Of a DNA stretch of 18,654 nt, positions 7,364 to 14,746 are shown one piece after another. Position 1 is the stretch's first letter. Every line of letters begins with the position of its first letter. Location of the stretch: the NCBI GenBank assembly GCA_021802365.1, contig JAKAAJ010000017.1, positions 1 through 18,654 on the forward strand. The letters run 5' to 3'. A model generated the notes under the pieces. That model searched no databases, was not told the origin of the DNA, and saw nothing but the letters and a program-made list of their open reading frames with translations. A program made the position numbers and the translations under genes. The DNA is from Thermoplasmata archaeon (lineage in GTDB: Archaea; Thermoplasmatota; Thermoplasmata; Thermoplasmatales; Thermoplasmataceae).

Positions 7364-7375
7364 TTTTATTTAATC
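7364..7375 (-). promoter_or_regulatory. TATA box for taw1
   Basis: Minus strand GATTAAATAAAA, centred about 22-24 bases ahead of the GTG start. It sits in the 56-base gap after the thermosome stop, so taw1 can be transcribed independently as a leaderless message. Confidence 0.5.
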
Positions 7376-7402
7376 TTATTCACAAAAATTTGTTTGGAGA
7401 GT

Positions 7403-9031
7403 TTAATCCTCTCCTGCCCCGGCTCCAGGTGATGGGGGTGCTCCAGCTCCTCCCTTCGATCCCTTTGTGGCTATAACGTCATCAATCCTCAGGATCATAA
7501 CTGCAGCCTCAGTCGCAGCATCAATAGCCTGAAGCCCAACTCTAATTGGCTCAATTACACCGAGTTTTTCCATGTCGCTTACCTCTCCGGTGTATACATT
7601 CACTCCTGCTGTCCTTTTGCCGTTTGCGTGCTCATTCCTTATTTTTATGAGCATGTCTATTGCATCCAGCCCAGCATTTTCGGAGAGAGCCCTCGGGATC
7701 TCCTCAAGTGCATTTGCAAATTTTTCTATGGCAAGCTGTTGCCTTCCGCCGATCTTTGATGCATACTCCCTCAGTTTAAGGGCCATCTCGGCAGCAGAGG
7801 AGCCTCCACCAGTGACATATTTTCCGTCCTCTACAGCTGCAGCCACAACATGGATTGAATCTGTAATGGACCTCTCAATCTCATCTGCAACGTGTTCGGT
7901 GCCGCCCCTTATGAGTATACTGACAGCTTTGGGGTTCTTGCAGCCGGTGACGAAGGTCATGTAGTCATCGCCAATCTTGTTCTGCTCAACAAGTTCAGCT
8001 GATCCGAGATCCTGATCGGAGAGTTCGTCAATGGATGATGCAATTGATGCACCTGTTGCTTTTGCCAGTTTCTCCACATCGCTCTTCTTGACTCTCCTTA
8101 CGGCATAAATGCCCTCTTTTGCAAGGTAATGCTGTGCAAGGTCATCAATGCCCTTCTGAGTGATCAGCACATTCGCACCGGTCTTTTTCACCTTTGTGAC
8201 CATTTCCTTAAGGACAGACTCCTCCTGAGAGAGGAATTTCTGTATCATGGATGGGTCATCTATTCTGATGTTGGTGTCAAACTCAGGCTTCTTGATTTCA
8301 AGGGCTGCGTTGAGGAGGGCTATCTTGGCGTTCTTGACGAAGTCAGGCATTCCAGGATGAACTTTCTCCTTGTCCACTATTATACCCTGTATTAGCTGGG
8401 TCTCGTCTATGTCTCCGCCCTGTTTCTTTACCATCTGAATGTTATCAAAATCAACAGAGTATCCAGATTCCGTTTTTTCAGCGACTGCCTCCACTGCATC
8501 AACAGAAATATTTGAGAGCTTTTCCTTGCTGGATGATGCGCTCTTGCTGCTGAGAGATGTCCCAGCCATTTTCATCAGAAGTTCCTTGTCTGTGAATTTT
8601 ACAGGCTTAGAAATGCTCTGCAGAATCTTCTTGGCCTCATCTGCAGCCATTCTGTATCCTGACGAGATAACAGTTGGATGGACATTCTGGTTAATGAGGG
8701 CTTCAGCCTCCTGGAGCAGCGCACCTGCCACTACAACCGCTGTGGTAGTTCCGTCTCCGACAAACGAATCCTGTGTCTTTGAGACTTCAACCATCATTTT
8801 GGCAGCAGGATGCTCAACGTCCATTTCCTTCAATATTGTGACTCCATCATTTGTAATCACAATATCACCAAGAGAATCAACCAGCATCTTGTCCATTCCC
8901 CTTGGACCAAGACTTGACCTGACTGCATTTGCTATACTCTTGGCGGCATCTATGTTGTTCTTCATTGCATCTTTGCCTGTCTCTCTTTTTGAACCTTCTT
9001 TCAGTATGAATATTGGTTGTCCTCCCATCAT
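7403..9031 (-). CDS. thsB: Thermosome beta subunit (group II chaperonin)
   Basis: Subunit of the archaeal cytosolic chaperonin, a double eight-membered ring that folds proteins with ATP. The length of 542 residues is normal. The opening GQPIFILKEG, LGPRGMDKMLVDS (41-53), the ATP-site GDGTTT (92-97) and VTGGGSSAAEMAL (from about residue 400) are family hallmarks. From memory the sequence resembles the beta subunit of Thermoplasma acidophilum more closely than the alpha. The C-terminus is a flexible Gly/Ala/Pro tail ending in GED rather than the GGM repeats of bacterial GroEL. Two adjacent ATGs (9026-9031) could start it. A BRE/TATA at 9060-9071 and 8-base-phased repeats behind it suggest controlled, probably stress-linked, expression. 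The alpha partner is not in the window. Confidence 0.95.
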   Translation of the reverse strand: MMGGQPIFILKEGSKRETGKDAMKNNIDAAKSIANAVRSSLGPRGMDKMLVDSLGDIVITNDGVTILKEMDVEHPAAKMMVEVSKTQDSFVGDGTTTAVVVAGALLQEAEALINQNVHPTVISSGYRMAADEAKKILQSISKPVKFTDKELLMKMAGTSLSSKSASSSKEKLSNISVDAVEAVAEKTESGYSVDFDNIQMVKKQGGDIDETQLIQGIIVDKEKVHPGMPDFVKNAKIALLNAALEIKKPEFDTNIRIDDPSMIQKFLSQEESVLKEMVTKVKKTGANVLITQKGIDDLAQHYLAKEGIYAVRRVKKSDVEKLAKATGASIASSIDELSDQDLGSAELVEQNKIGDDYMTFVTGCKNPKAVSILIRGGTEHVADEIERSITDSIHVVAAAVEDGKYVTGGGSSAAEMALKLREYASKIGGRQQLAIEKFANALEEIPRALSENAGLDAIDMLIKIRNEHANGKRTAGVNVYTGEVSDMEKLGVIEPIRVGLQAIDAATEAAVMILRIDDVIATKGSKGGAGAPPSPGAGAGED

Positions 9032-9059
9032 ATGTATCTATGGAAGTAAAAATAAACTT

Positions 9060-9086
9060 CTATATAACCTTTTTGAATTTTTGAAT
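9060..9086 (-). promoter_or_regulatory. thsB promoter: TATA/BRE with tandem ATTCAAAAA elements
   Basis: On the minus strand the TATA is TTATATAG (plus 9060-9067), preceded by purine-rich AAAAAGG as BRE. Directly behind lie two copies of ATTCAAAAA overlapping by one base (plus 9070-9078 and 9078-9086, period 8). A third copy is at 9144-9152. The TATA is about 32 bases from the ATG, giving a leader of a few bases. Repeats abutting the BRE are a plausible binding site for a heat-shock regulator. Confidence 0.5.
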
Positions 9087-9154
9087 GTAGCCACCTCCAG
9101 ATTTTCTATTTAAATTATGGACTCCAAGTTATAATCAAGTTCTTTTTTGAATAA

Positions 9155-9204
9155 CCGTTCATATGGGGTTGCTTATAGACATCAGTTAAGGCAAACCAGA
9201 ACGG
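9155..9204. other. Nested inverted repeats between thsB and the DUF1805 gene (possible structured RNA)
   Basis: Outer arms CCGTTC (9155-9160) and GAACGG (9199-9204); inner arms GGTTGC (9167-9172) and GCAAACC (9191-9197), pairing with one bulged A. A TATA-like TTTAAATTA stands at about 9109-9117 on the plus strand, and a T6 run follows at 9238-9243. This could be a small non-coding RNA or a protein-binding site. The remainder of the 235-base gap (9032-9266) holds no credible gene. Confidence 0.25.
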
Positions 9205-9237
9205 AATCATCTAAGAAAGGTTTTCCGGATACATTAC

Positions 9238-9249
9238 TTTTTTAAATTA
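9238..9249 (+). promoter_or_regulatory. TATA box for the DUF1805-Nudix operon
   Basis: TTTTTTAAATTA centred about 23 bases ahead of the ATG at 9267. There is no ribosome site between, so the message is probably leaderless. Confidence 0.5.
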
Positions 9250-9266
9250 CCCTGCCATGGATAATT

Positions 9267-9557
9267 ATGATAGAGCATCGTTCAGTAAACGTAGGAAATG
9301 CCGAATTTGATTTTATCAGAATGCAGCTAGGGAACGCCCCATTGCTGATCCTGAAAGGGAAAAAAGGGTACGTAATGTGTGGATATCTCGACATCTCAAC
9401 AGCGGACCGTGTTGGGGACATTGCTGTCAGGGTTTCAGGCGTAAACACACTTGATGATCTCCTGAATTCAAGCGTGGCAATTGCATCCTCCAAAGCAACT
9501 GAAATTGGAATCGAAAAGGGTATGCCCGTATCCGAAGTGCTGCAGTTTCTGAACTGA
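9267..9557 (+). CDS. DUF1805 family protein
   Basis: Conserved protein of unknown function, 96 residues, cytosolic by composition. The blocks PLLILKGKKGYVMCGYLDIS (25-44) and VSGVNTLDDLL (57-67), and the closing GIEKGMPVSEVL, match the DUF1805 family found in archaea and Gram-positive bacteria (YunC type). The invariant-looking cysteine is in MCGYL. The ATG at 9267 follows a TATA box at leaderless distance; another ATG at 9257 is out of frame. The gene is divergent from thsB and is followed after one base by a Nudix hydrolase, so the two are surely co-translated. No function is claimed from the sequence. Confidence 0.85.
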   Translation: MIEHRSVNVGNAEFDFIRMQLGNAPLLILKGKKGYVMCGYLDISTADRVGDIAVRVSGVNTLDDLLNSSVAIASSKATEIGIEKGMPVSEVLQFLN

Positions 9558-9558
9558 T

Positions 9559-10026
9559 ATGGTGGTACGACGAGGGGCCTCTGTCGCGCTCATTTTAAGT
9601 GGCGACAACTTTGTTCTAATAAAAAGGGCTCAACGTGCCGGGGATCCATGGTCAGGTAACTATGCTCTTCCAGGGGGCATGATCAAACAAAACGAATCTC
9701 CGGAGGATGCCGTTGTCCGGGAGGTAATGGAAGAGGTAGGCCTCAGGTTTCTGAAAGAAGACATTTCCGGTCGTCTGCCCTTGTCCCATCCAGTGAGCAG
9801 ACCCGGGCTGACTGTTCATCCTTTTGTTATTCATGTATCAGAGATAGGAGGTCTTGTTCCAGGAGATGAGGTTGCTGAGGCTAGAATTTGCTCCCTGGGT
9901 TCCAGAAGTGAGACTACAAACCCGGATAATGGTTTTCCAGCCTTTAACTTCAGTGGCTGGATAGTGTGGGGTCTCACCTACAGGATACTTCTGTCTTATC
10001 TTAATCTCAGGAATCAGAAATCTTGA
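9559..10026 (+). CDS. Nudix hydrolase
   Basis: Pyrophosphohydrolase that cleaves a nucleoside diphosphate linked to another group, with Mg2+ or Mn2+. The 155-residue protein has a complete Nudix box: G40-x5-E46-x7-REVMEEVGL, in which R54 and the EE pair are the metal-site residues. The flanking LIKRAQRAGDPWSGNYALPGG and SRPGLTVHPFVIHV resemble CoA-pyrophosphatase (NudL/NUDT7-like) members, but the defining CoA motif is not intact, so the substrate is open (CoA, ADP-ribose or a damaged nucleotide). The ATG follows the DUF1805 stop by one base. The last 13 bases overlap the convergent GHMP kinase gene. Confidence 0.9.
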   Translation: MVVRRGASVALILSGDNFVLIKRAQRAGDPWSGNYALPGGMIKQNESPEDAVVREVMEEVGLRFLKEDISGRLPLSHPVSRPGLTVHPFVIHVSEIGGLVPGDEVAEARICSLGSRSETTNPDNGFPAFNFSGWIVWGLTYRILLSYLNLRNQKS

Positions 10027-11009
10027 ATTAACCGAGTACCCTTTTCATCGAAGGAGATTCTTATAGTAAATTCTGAAAGTTGCATCATCGACTTTTGAAG
10101 CAGTTCCACCTTTCCAGGTTTCGCTACAAGAAGTACAAATCCCTCTTTGCCACCACCCATTAGCCTTGCGGCATCGGCACCATTGGTCATTGCCTTACCT
10201 ATTATATTTTCAATTTTTTCATTGGAGACTTCAGGGTTGACCTTTTTCTTCAATTCCCAGCCTTCATTTATCAGTGTTGAGAATCTGTTTAGGTCCCCTG
10301 AATCAAGTGCATCTGCCATTTTCATTGCCGTATCCTTGATATTCTCCAGAGTCCTGTTGACTGGATTTTCTAACTTTGCAGAGAGTTCCACCTGGCTTCT
10401 GAGAACATTTGAGCTCTCTCTGGTGTTTCCAGTGTAAACCAGAAGGATGCGCCTTTCAAGATCCTTTATCTTACCGGAATCGTGATCCAGCATTCTGCAG
10501 GATACAGATTCTTTCTGAAACTGCATCAGTTTTAGTCCGCCTATGGAAATTGCGTATGGATCCTGCTTTCCCAGCGTTATTCCAAAGTAATTGCTTTCCA
10601 GTTCATAAGCCTCCTTTGCCAGTGAATATGGATCATATTTTTTCCCAGCCTCTGCCTTAAGGATAAGCAGAAGTGCATTGATAAGGGCGCTGGATGAGCC
10701 CAGCCCGGAACCTGGCGGGACTCCGCTGTTTATTGCCAGCCTCCCCCTGTCAATACCGCTATTCCTGAAAAGTTCAAGTATGCCGTTAAGGACACCCCTG
10801 TCATCGGAGCTGGAAACCAGGAAACTCTTCAAAAAGTCCCTGGACGATATCTCCAGTTCATAGGCATCCCTTGTATATGTTACTGTGACGCCCCTGTCTA
10901 TTGTTGCATTGAGAACTGCTGAGCCGAATCTGTCGCAGAATGGATTGATGTCAGTACCGCCACCACCGAAACTGATACGGAAAGGGCTATAGGAAATGAT
11001 TCTGTCCAT
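10014..11009 (-). CDS. GHMP-family sugar kinase (HddA-like, D-glycero-D-manno-heptose-7-phosphate kinase type)
   Basis: Small-molecule kinase of the GHMP fold, probably phosphorylating a sugar or sugar phosphate. In the 331-residue protein, [17 protein letters not shown] (8-24) and the following [10 protein letters not shown] are typical of the HddA/heptose kinase branch. The ATP loop [11 protein letters not shown] is at 98-108, and the third GHMP motif appears as [14 protein letters not shown]. The frame can be opened upstream at TTG (11081), but the ATG at 11007-11009 aligns with the family N-terminus and lies 27 bases from an AATAATAAAA TATA box; ATG at 11016-11018 is an alternative. It is monocistronic and convergent with the Nudix gene. 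The true substrate could be another sugar used for cell-surface glycans. Confidence 0.8.
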   Translation of the reverse strand: MDRIISYSPFRISFGGGGTDINPFCDRFGSAVLNATIDRGVTVTYTRDAYELEISSRDFLKSFLVSSSDDRGVLNGILELFRNSGIDRGRLAINSGVPPGSGLGSSSALINALLLILKAEAGKKYDPYSLAKEAYELESNYFGITLGKQDPYAISIGGLKLMQFQKESVSCRMLDHDSGKIKDLERRILLVYTGNTRESSNVLRSQVELSAKLENPVNRTLENIKDTAMKMADALDSGDLNRFSTLINEGWELKKKVNPEVSNEKIENIIGKAMTNGADAARLMGGGKEGFVLLVAKPGKVELLQKSMMQLSEFTIRISFDEKGTRLIQDF

Positions 11010-11030
11010 GCAATGCATATAACGTATCGT

Positions 11031-11040
11031 TTTTATTATT
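11031..11040 (-). promoter_or_regulatory. TATA box for the GHMP kinase gene
   Basis: Minus strand AATAATAAAA, centred about 27 bases ahead of the ATG at 11009. This supports that start over the more upstream TTG. Confidence 0.45.
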
Positions 11041-11084
11041 CGTTTAGGTACAAGTCTCCAACTGCCAGTGTAATCTGGCAACTA

Positions 11085-11092
11085 TTTTATAG
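11085..11092 (+). promoter_or_regulatory. TATA box for ppa
   Basis: TTTTATAG centred about 23 bases ahead of the ppa ATG at 11112, consistent with a leaderless mRNA. It also argues against the in-frame ATG at 11013, which lies upstream of this box. Confidence 0.5.
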
Positions 11093-11111
11093 TGATAATG
11101 AATCTGAACAT

Positions 11112-11654
11112 ATGGAAAAAAATAGCAGTTTCTGGCACACAGTAAGTCCTGGCGAAGATGTACCCCAGTCATTTAACGTTATAATCGAGACCCCCAGAGG
11201 CAGCAAAAATAAGTTTGAAATGTCAAAACAATTTCCGGGAATAGTCCTTGACAGGGTTCTTCATTCATCAGTTGTATATCCGGTGGAATACGGGGCAATA
11301 CCTCAAACACTCTACGATGACGGAGACCCTATTGATGTTATGGTTCTAACAAGCATTCCAACCTTTCCCGGAATCGTTATGGAAGCCAGATCAATCGGTG
11401 TTATGAAAATGATTGACCAGGGTGACAAGGACAATAAGATACTGGCTGTTGCCACAAAGGATCCAAATTTCAAACATGTAAAATCTTTGAAAGATGTACC
11501 TGAGCACCTGCTGGACGAAATCTCAAATTTCTTCCAGACCTACAAAATACTGGAAAAGAAGAAGACTGAGGTTTCTGGCTGGGAGGGGCAAGCCTTTGCT
11601 GAAGAGGAGATAAGCAGGTCATTGAAGTCTTACAGTGATAAGTTTAACCATTGA
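11112..11654 (+). CDS. ppa: Inorganic pyrophosphatase (family I)
   Basis: Soluble enzyme that hydrolyses pyrophosphate to two phosphates with Mg2+ and so pulls biosynthetic reactions forward. At 180 residues it has the size of archaeal family I enzymes. The signature [10 protein letters not shown] contains the metal-binding aspartates D70, D72 and D75; [14 protein letters not shown] (54-67) and a second acidic/basic block [12 protein letters not shown] (102-113) complete the active site. The frame opens earlier at 11013, but those 33 residues have no family counterpart and the TATA box lies inside them, so the ATG at 11112 was chosen. A small unknown gene follows after one base. Confidence 0.95.
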   Translation: MEKNSSFWHTVSPGEDVPQSFNVIIETPRGSKNKFEMSKQFPGIVLDRVLHSSVVYPVEYGAIPQTLYDDGDPIDVMVLTSIPTFPGIVMEARSIGVMKMIDQGDKDNKILAVATKDPNFKHVKSLKDVPEHLLDEISNFFQTYKILEKKKTEVSGWEGQAFAEEEISRSLKSYSDKFNH

Positions 11655-11655
11655 A

Positions 11656-11982
11656 ATGGCAGACTCAACAAGGATACCTGTAGGAAAAGGAACAATAGAA
11701 TTCAGGGGAGACCTCTCCCGTTTTCTCAGAGGTCATTTTTACATTCAAATTTTTCACTCTGACCAACCGGGACCATGCAATGATGAATTATGCACAATGT
11801 TGACCTCTTTTCATGTCGTTGCATCTGATTTAGTTCCAGAGGATTACAGAATAATTGCTGGAAATGGATTCTACATCATAATTGAACCAGCAATATATGA
11901 TAGTATAGATAAAAACAGGCAGAATGTGCTTCTAAAGATTGGGCTTTCTGGAAAAGCCTCAATAAAGGGACTGTACCTGTAA
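11656..11982 (+). CDS. Small protein of unknown function, coupled to ppa
   Basis: I do not recognise this family. It is 108 residues, soluble by composition, apparently rich in beta strands (TIEFRG, GHFYIQIFH, YRIIAG, FYIIIEPAIY, NVLLKIGL), with a C41-x4-C46 pair and no signal peptide or membrane segment. The ATG at 11656 lies one base after the ppa stop, so it is translated with the pyrophosphatase; an upstream in-frame ATG at 11635 would overlap ppa and is less likely. Codon use looks like that of its neighbours. A structural or regulatory partner of pyrophosphatase is possible but not shown. Confidence 0.75.
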   Translation: MADSTRIPVGKGTIEFRGDLSRFLRGHFYIQIFHSDQPGPCNDELCTMLTSFHVVASDLVPEDYRIIAGNGFYIIIEPAIYDSIDKNRQNVLLKIGLSGKASIKGLYL

Positions 11983-12001
11983 TCATTCCCCGGAAAAAAC
12001 C

Positions 12002-12017
12002 CTATTTTATTATATTT
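12002..12017 (+). promoter_or_regulatory. TATA box for the MFS-hydrolase operon
   Basis: AT-rich CTATTTTATTATATTT, which would place transcription start near 12030-12042, upstream of the first in-frame ATG (12147). This fits a gene whose coding begins earlier than that ATG. Confidence 0.4.
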
Positions 12018-12050
12018 CCATGTATTAAGCCCGGTACGTCAGAATTAAAA

Positions 12051-13283
12051 CTGAGTGATCGTTTTTTACTGTCCAACCGAAAACTCTGGGCAATAAGCAT
12101 AGCGTCATTAGTAAGATCATTTGGTTTTGCAGCGACCTGGCCATTCATGGCCTTGTATTTTGAGGAGGTTCTGGGCATTCCAATATCTGTAGTGGGAATT
12201 ATTTTCACTCTGGGATCTGTTGTATCAATAGTCTTTAGCCTTATTGGGGGCGGGCTTGCTGACTTCATTGGCAGGAGAAACACACTTATCCTTGGATCCG
12301 CCATCAGTTTTCTGCTTTTTTCATCCATGTCTTTCATAATCCAGGACAAAACACTTGTTGTCCCTGTAGTGATACTTTTCATCCTTACATCAATGGGCGG
12401 TGCTTTTGTCTTTCCATCTGCATCTGCTCTTGTCTCAGATGTCACAGACGAGAAGGAACGTGTTAATGGATTCGTTGTTTACAGAATACTGGCAAATCTT
12501 GGATGGGCTGTTGGCCCCCTAGCAGGTTCCATAATAATAGTTTACGGTATTCACTGGATCTTCATTCTTGTCTCTGCCTGCAGCATACTGCAGGGAGTCA
12601 TTGTTGCTGTTTTCATAAGAGGTAGGATAAGATCAAAGGGATACAGGGAAGTCAGGGAGAAGAGGAAGTTTGGAATACTTGCATTTGACAGATTCCTTCT
12701 TCTTTTCAGTTTCGGGACATTCTTTCTTACAATGGTGGCGTCTCAATTTTCTGTTACTCTTCCGCTCTATGCTGGAATTTTTATGAATATACCGAGTTCC
12801 TCCATTGGATACATTTATGCCGTGAACGGAGCACTGGTTGTTATTGGCCAGTATCCGATAACCAATGCACTGAAAAGGTTCTCTGATATGGTGCCCATGG
12901 TACTTGGCACCGTATTTTACAGTCTCGGTTACCTGTCTGTGGCTTTTGCCGGGAACCTTTATGGACTTATGGTGTCAATGGCAATTATAACTGTAGGAGA
13001 GAATATGACCTCACCTGTGATGAATTCCGTTGTATCCAAGATTGCCCCAGAGGACAAGGTGGCCAGATTCATGGGTTTCCTTGGAATGACAAACTCAACT
13101 GGGAGAGCCCTGGGGCCCTCAATAGGCGCTTTCCTCATATCTGCATTCCTGAAGAACGGAATATTTGTCTGGCTAACAGTTGATATATTCGGGGTTTTGG
13201 CAGTATTAATTTTTATCATATTTTCAGGATATTCCTCAAGGAATGGGAAAAGGATCGACAAAGGAGGACCTTCAGGATCATGA
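12051..13283 (+). CDS. Major facilitator superfamily transporter (start codon uncertain)
   Basis: Secondary transporter of the MFS fold with about 12 membrane helices; substrate unknown, a drug or metabolite exporter being most likely. The loop GGGLADFIGRRNT after helix 2 is the MFS motif A (G-x3-D-x2-GRR). The first in-frame ATG is at 12147, but that start would remove helix 1. The frame is open and reads as a natural helix 1 upstream (RKLWAISIASL, then RSFGFAATWPFM). No ATG, GTG or TTG exists in that stretch. CTG at 12051 is given here as a working start; ATT at 12024 is another candidate, and a slip at the T-run 12062-12067 joining a GTG at 12055 is a third. The stop overlaps the next gene's ATG by four bases. 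Confidence 0.8.
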   Translation: MSDRFLLSNRKLWAISIASLVRSFGFAATWPFMALYFEEVLGIPISVVGIIFTLGSVVSIVFSLIGGGLADFIGRRNTLILGSAISFLLFSSMSFIIQDKTLVVPVVILFILTSMGGAFVFPSASALVSDVTDEKERVNGFVVYRILANLGWAVGPLAGSIIIVYGIHWIFILVSACSILQGVIVAVFIRGRIRSKGYREVREKRKFGILAFDRFLLLFSFGTFFLTMVASQFSVTLPLYAGIFMNIPSSSIGYIYAVNGALVVIGQYPITNALKRFSDMVPMVLGTVFYSLGYLSVAFAGNLYGLMVSMAIITVGENMTSPVMNSVVSKIAPEDKVARFMGFLGMTNSTGRALGPSIGAFLISAFLKNGIFVWLTVDIFGVLAVLIFIIFSGYSSRNGKRIDKGGPSGS

Positions 13284-14005
13284 ATGCTGAAAGAAAGAAG
13301 AAAGAGACGGAATTTGGAACAGTATCATATATAGAGATTCAGGGTAACCCAAGACTATTCTTTCTGCATGGCCTTGGGGGGCGGGCAAACAACTGGTTGC
13401 GGCTGGCTCGATATCTTGACGCTGGATACGGAATCGTCATGATCGATTTACCTGGCCACGGGAACAGTACAAGAAATCTCCCCTCCTGGGATATACATGA
13501 GCAGGTAAGGGCTCTTGATGGCTTCCTGTCAGATTTTACAGAAGAAGAGAAGATACTTGTCGGAAACTCATATGGCGGCTGGATTGCAGCACGATATGCA
13601 CTTGACTGTGGCAGAACCAGGGCATTGATTCTTATTGATAGTGCTGGTTCAAATCAAACCTTGGGGGAGGATTCTCCGGAAAGGGTAAAAGCATTTCTTG
13701 ACAGGGTCATGTCTAACTATCCCCATAACGATCCAGCAATTCTGGGGGAAATATTGAGGATAAACTCACTTGGTGTGGGCAAAATATCAGAGAAAGAATG
13801 GAAATCAATCTCCATTCCTGTAAGCATAATATGGGGCGAAAATGATAGGATAATTCCCCTTGAAAACGGAAAATTTCTTCATTCCATGATAGGAGGAAGC
13901 AGGTTCCGGATCATAGGGGGAGCCGGGCATACTCCGCATTACACGAATCCGGAAGAGGTGGCTTCAGAGATCCGGGACTTTGTATCCTTGCTCCTCAGCT
14001 CTTAA
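13280..14005 (+). CDS. Alpha/beta hydrolase
   Basis: Serine hydrolase of the alpha/beta fold, probably an esterase or lactonase; substrate unknown. The 241-residue protein has an oxyanion segment LFFLHGLGGRANNW (27-40), the DLPGHGNS loop, the nucleophile elbow GNSYGG with the catalytic Ser, the acid in WGENDRIIP, and the His in GAGHTPH. It has no signal peptide, so it is cytosolic. The ATG overlaps the MFS stop as ATGA and is preceded by a strong ribosome site AAGGAGG (13261-13267), so transporter and hydrolase are co-expressed. The last 42 bases overlap the convergent amidohydrolase gene. Confidence 0.9.
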   Translation: MNAERKKKETEFGTVSYIEIQGNPRLFFLHGLGGRANNWLRLARYLDAGYGIVMIDLPGHGNSTRNLPSWDIHEQVRALDGFLSDFTEEEKILVGNSYGGWIAARYALDCGRTRALILIDSAGSNQTLGEDSPERVKAFLDRVMSNYPHNDPAILGEILRINSLGVGKISEKEWKSISIPVSIIWGENDRIIPLENGKFLHSMIGGSRFRIIGGAGHTPHYTNPEEVASEIRDFVSLLLSS

Positions 14006-14746
14006 GGAATATGCTCCTGGATCCTCATGGAATCTTGCCCTGGCAAGCTTCGCAATGTGCTCAATCTCTATCTCGGCATGGAAGAATATTTCGCTGCTTG
14101 CGACATTCTCCTCAAGAATAATGCCATCTCCCTCATCTCTCATTCCTGTGATAATTGAATTTCCCCCAAATGGGTCATCTGAGGAATTGACCGATACCAC
14201 GGGAATCCTGTTTTCCAGTGAACGTCCACGTACATATATATGCCACATGCGCGTGAACTTACGGCCGATCAGGGATGGATTTAACATGAGTACCGCACCA
14301 CTCCCTGCAAGAACCTTTGCGAAGTATGGGAAATCCAGGTCATAGCATACAGGAATGCCGAATTTAATTCCTCTGAATGAAAATGTATTCACGCTATTCC
14401 CTGGCTTATAAGTTTCCTTTTCCACTCTGTAGAGAGATATCTTGTCCTGGTATCCGATTTCACTGCCTTCGGAAAAAGCAATTGATCTATTAAGGGTTCC
14501 ACCTTCTTCAGACAGGGAGATACTGCCCGGAACAAAAACGCCTTTGAAGGATGCACTTATTGCCTTCATTTCCTCATAAAATCTTTTATAGTTTTCTGAA
14601 CCAAATGTAAAAATGTCCTTCAGCCATTTTTCAGGCAGAACAACAAGACCTTCAGAAAAGCTTTCCACTTCATTCTTAAGTTCACGGATAAAAGGAAATG
14701 AATCAGAGAATCTCATTCTCTTACTCTGAACTGCCATTACTTTCAA
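13964..14746 (-). CDS. Carbon-nitrogen hydrolase (nitrilase superfamily amidohydrolase)
   Basis: Thiol hydrolase acting on amide, carbamyl or nitrile C-N bonds. The 260-residue protein has the superfamily's Glu-Lys-Cys triad: E39 (VVLPEKW), K102 (YQDKISLYR) and C134 (GIPVCYDLDFP). The start is taken as TTG (14746) because MKVMAVQ matches the usual M-K-V-x-x-x-Q opening; the ATG at 14735-14737 would drop the first three residues. It overlaps the end of coaBC by 26 bases, so it is the third gene of an operon with a thioesterase and CoaBC. The superfamily includes pantetheinases, which makes a CoA-related amide substrate conceivable; omega-amidase or another aliphatic amidase is equally possible. 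The 3' end overlaps the alpha/beta hydrolase. Confidence 0.88.
   Translation of the reverse strand: MKVMAVQSKRMRFSDSFPFIRELKNEVESFSEGLVVLPEKWLKDIFTFGSENYKRFYEEMKAISASFKGVFVPGSISLSEEGGTLNRSIAFSEGSEIGYQDKISLYRVEKETYKPGNSVNTFSFRGIKFGIPVCYDLDFPYFAKVLAGSGAVLMLNPSLIGRKFTRMWHIYVRGRSLENRIPVVSVNSSDDPFGGNSIITGMRDEGDGIILEENVASSEIFFHAEIEIEHIAKLARARFHEDPGAYSLRAEEQGYKVPDL

Noticed and set aside
8439..9113. Long plus-strand frame of 224 codons antisense to thsB
   Set aside because: It mirrors the thermosome gene in the opposite frame; the protein is a low-complexity Ser/Ala/Ile mix and thsB is certain.
10014..11009. GHMP kinase as a step of the Thermoplasma mevalonate pathway
   Set aside because: The N-terminal GGGGTD and following residues point to the HddA/sugar branch; no mevalonate-pathway gene is nearby.
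11013..11111. N-terminal extension of pyrophosphatase from an upstream in-frame ATG
   Set aside because: It has no counterpart in family I enzymes, and the TATA box for the gene lies inside it.
12002..12445. Minus-strand frame of 147 codons over the MFS start
   Set aside because: Antisense shadow; the plus-strand frame has real membrane helices and MFS motif A.
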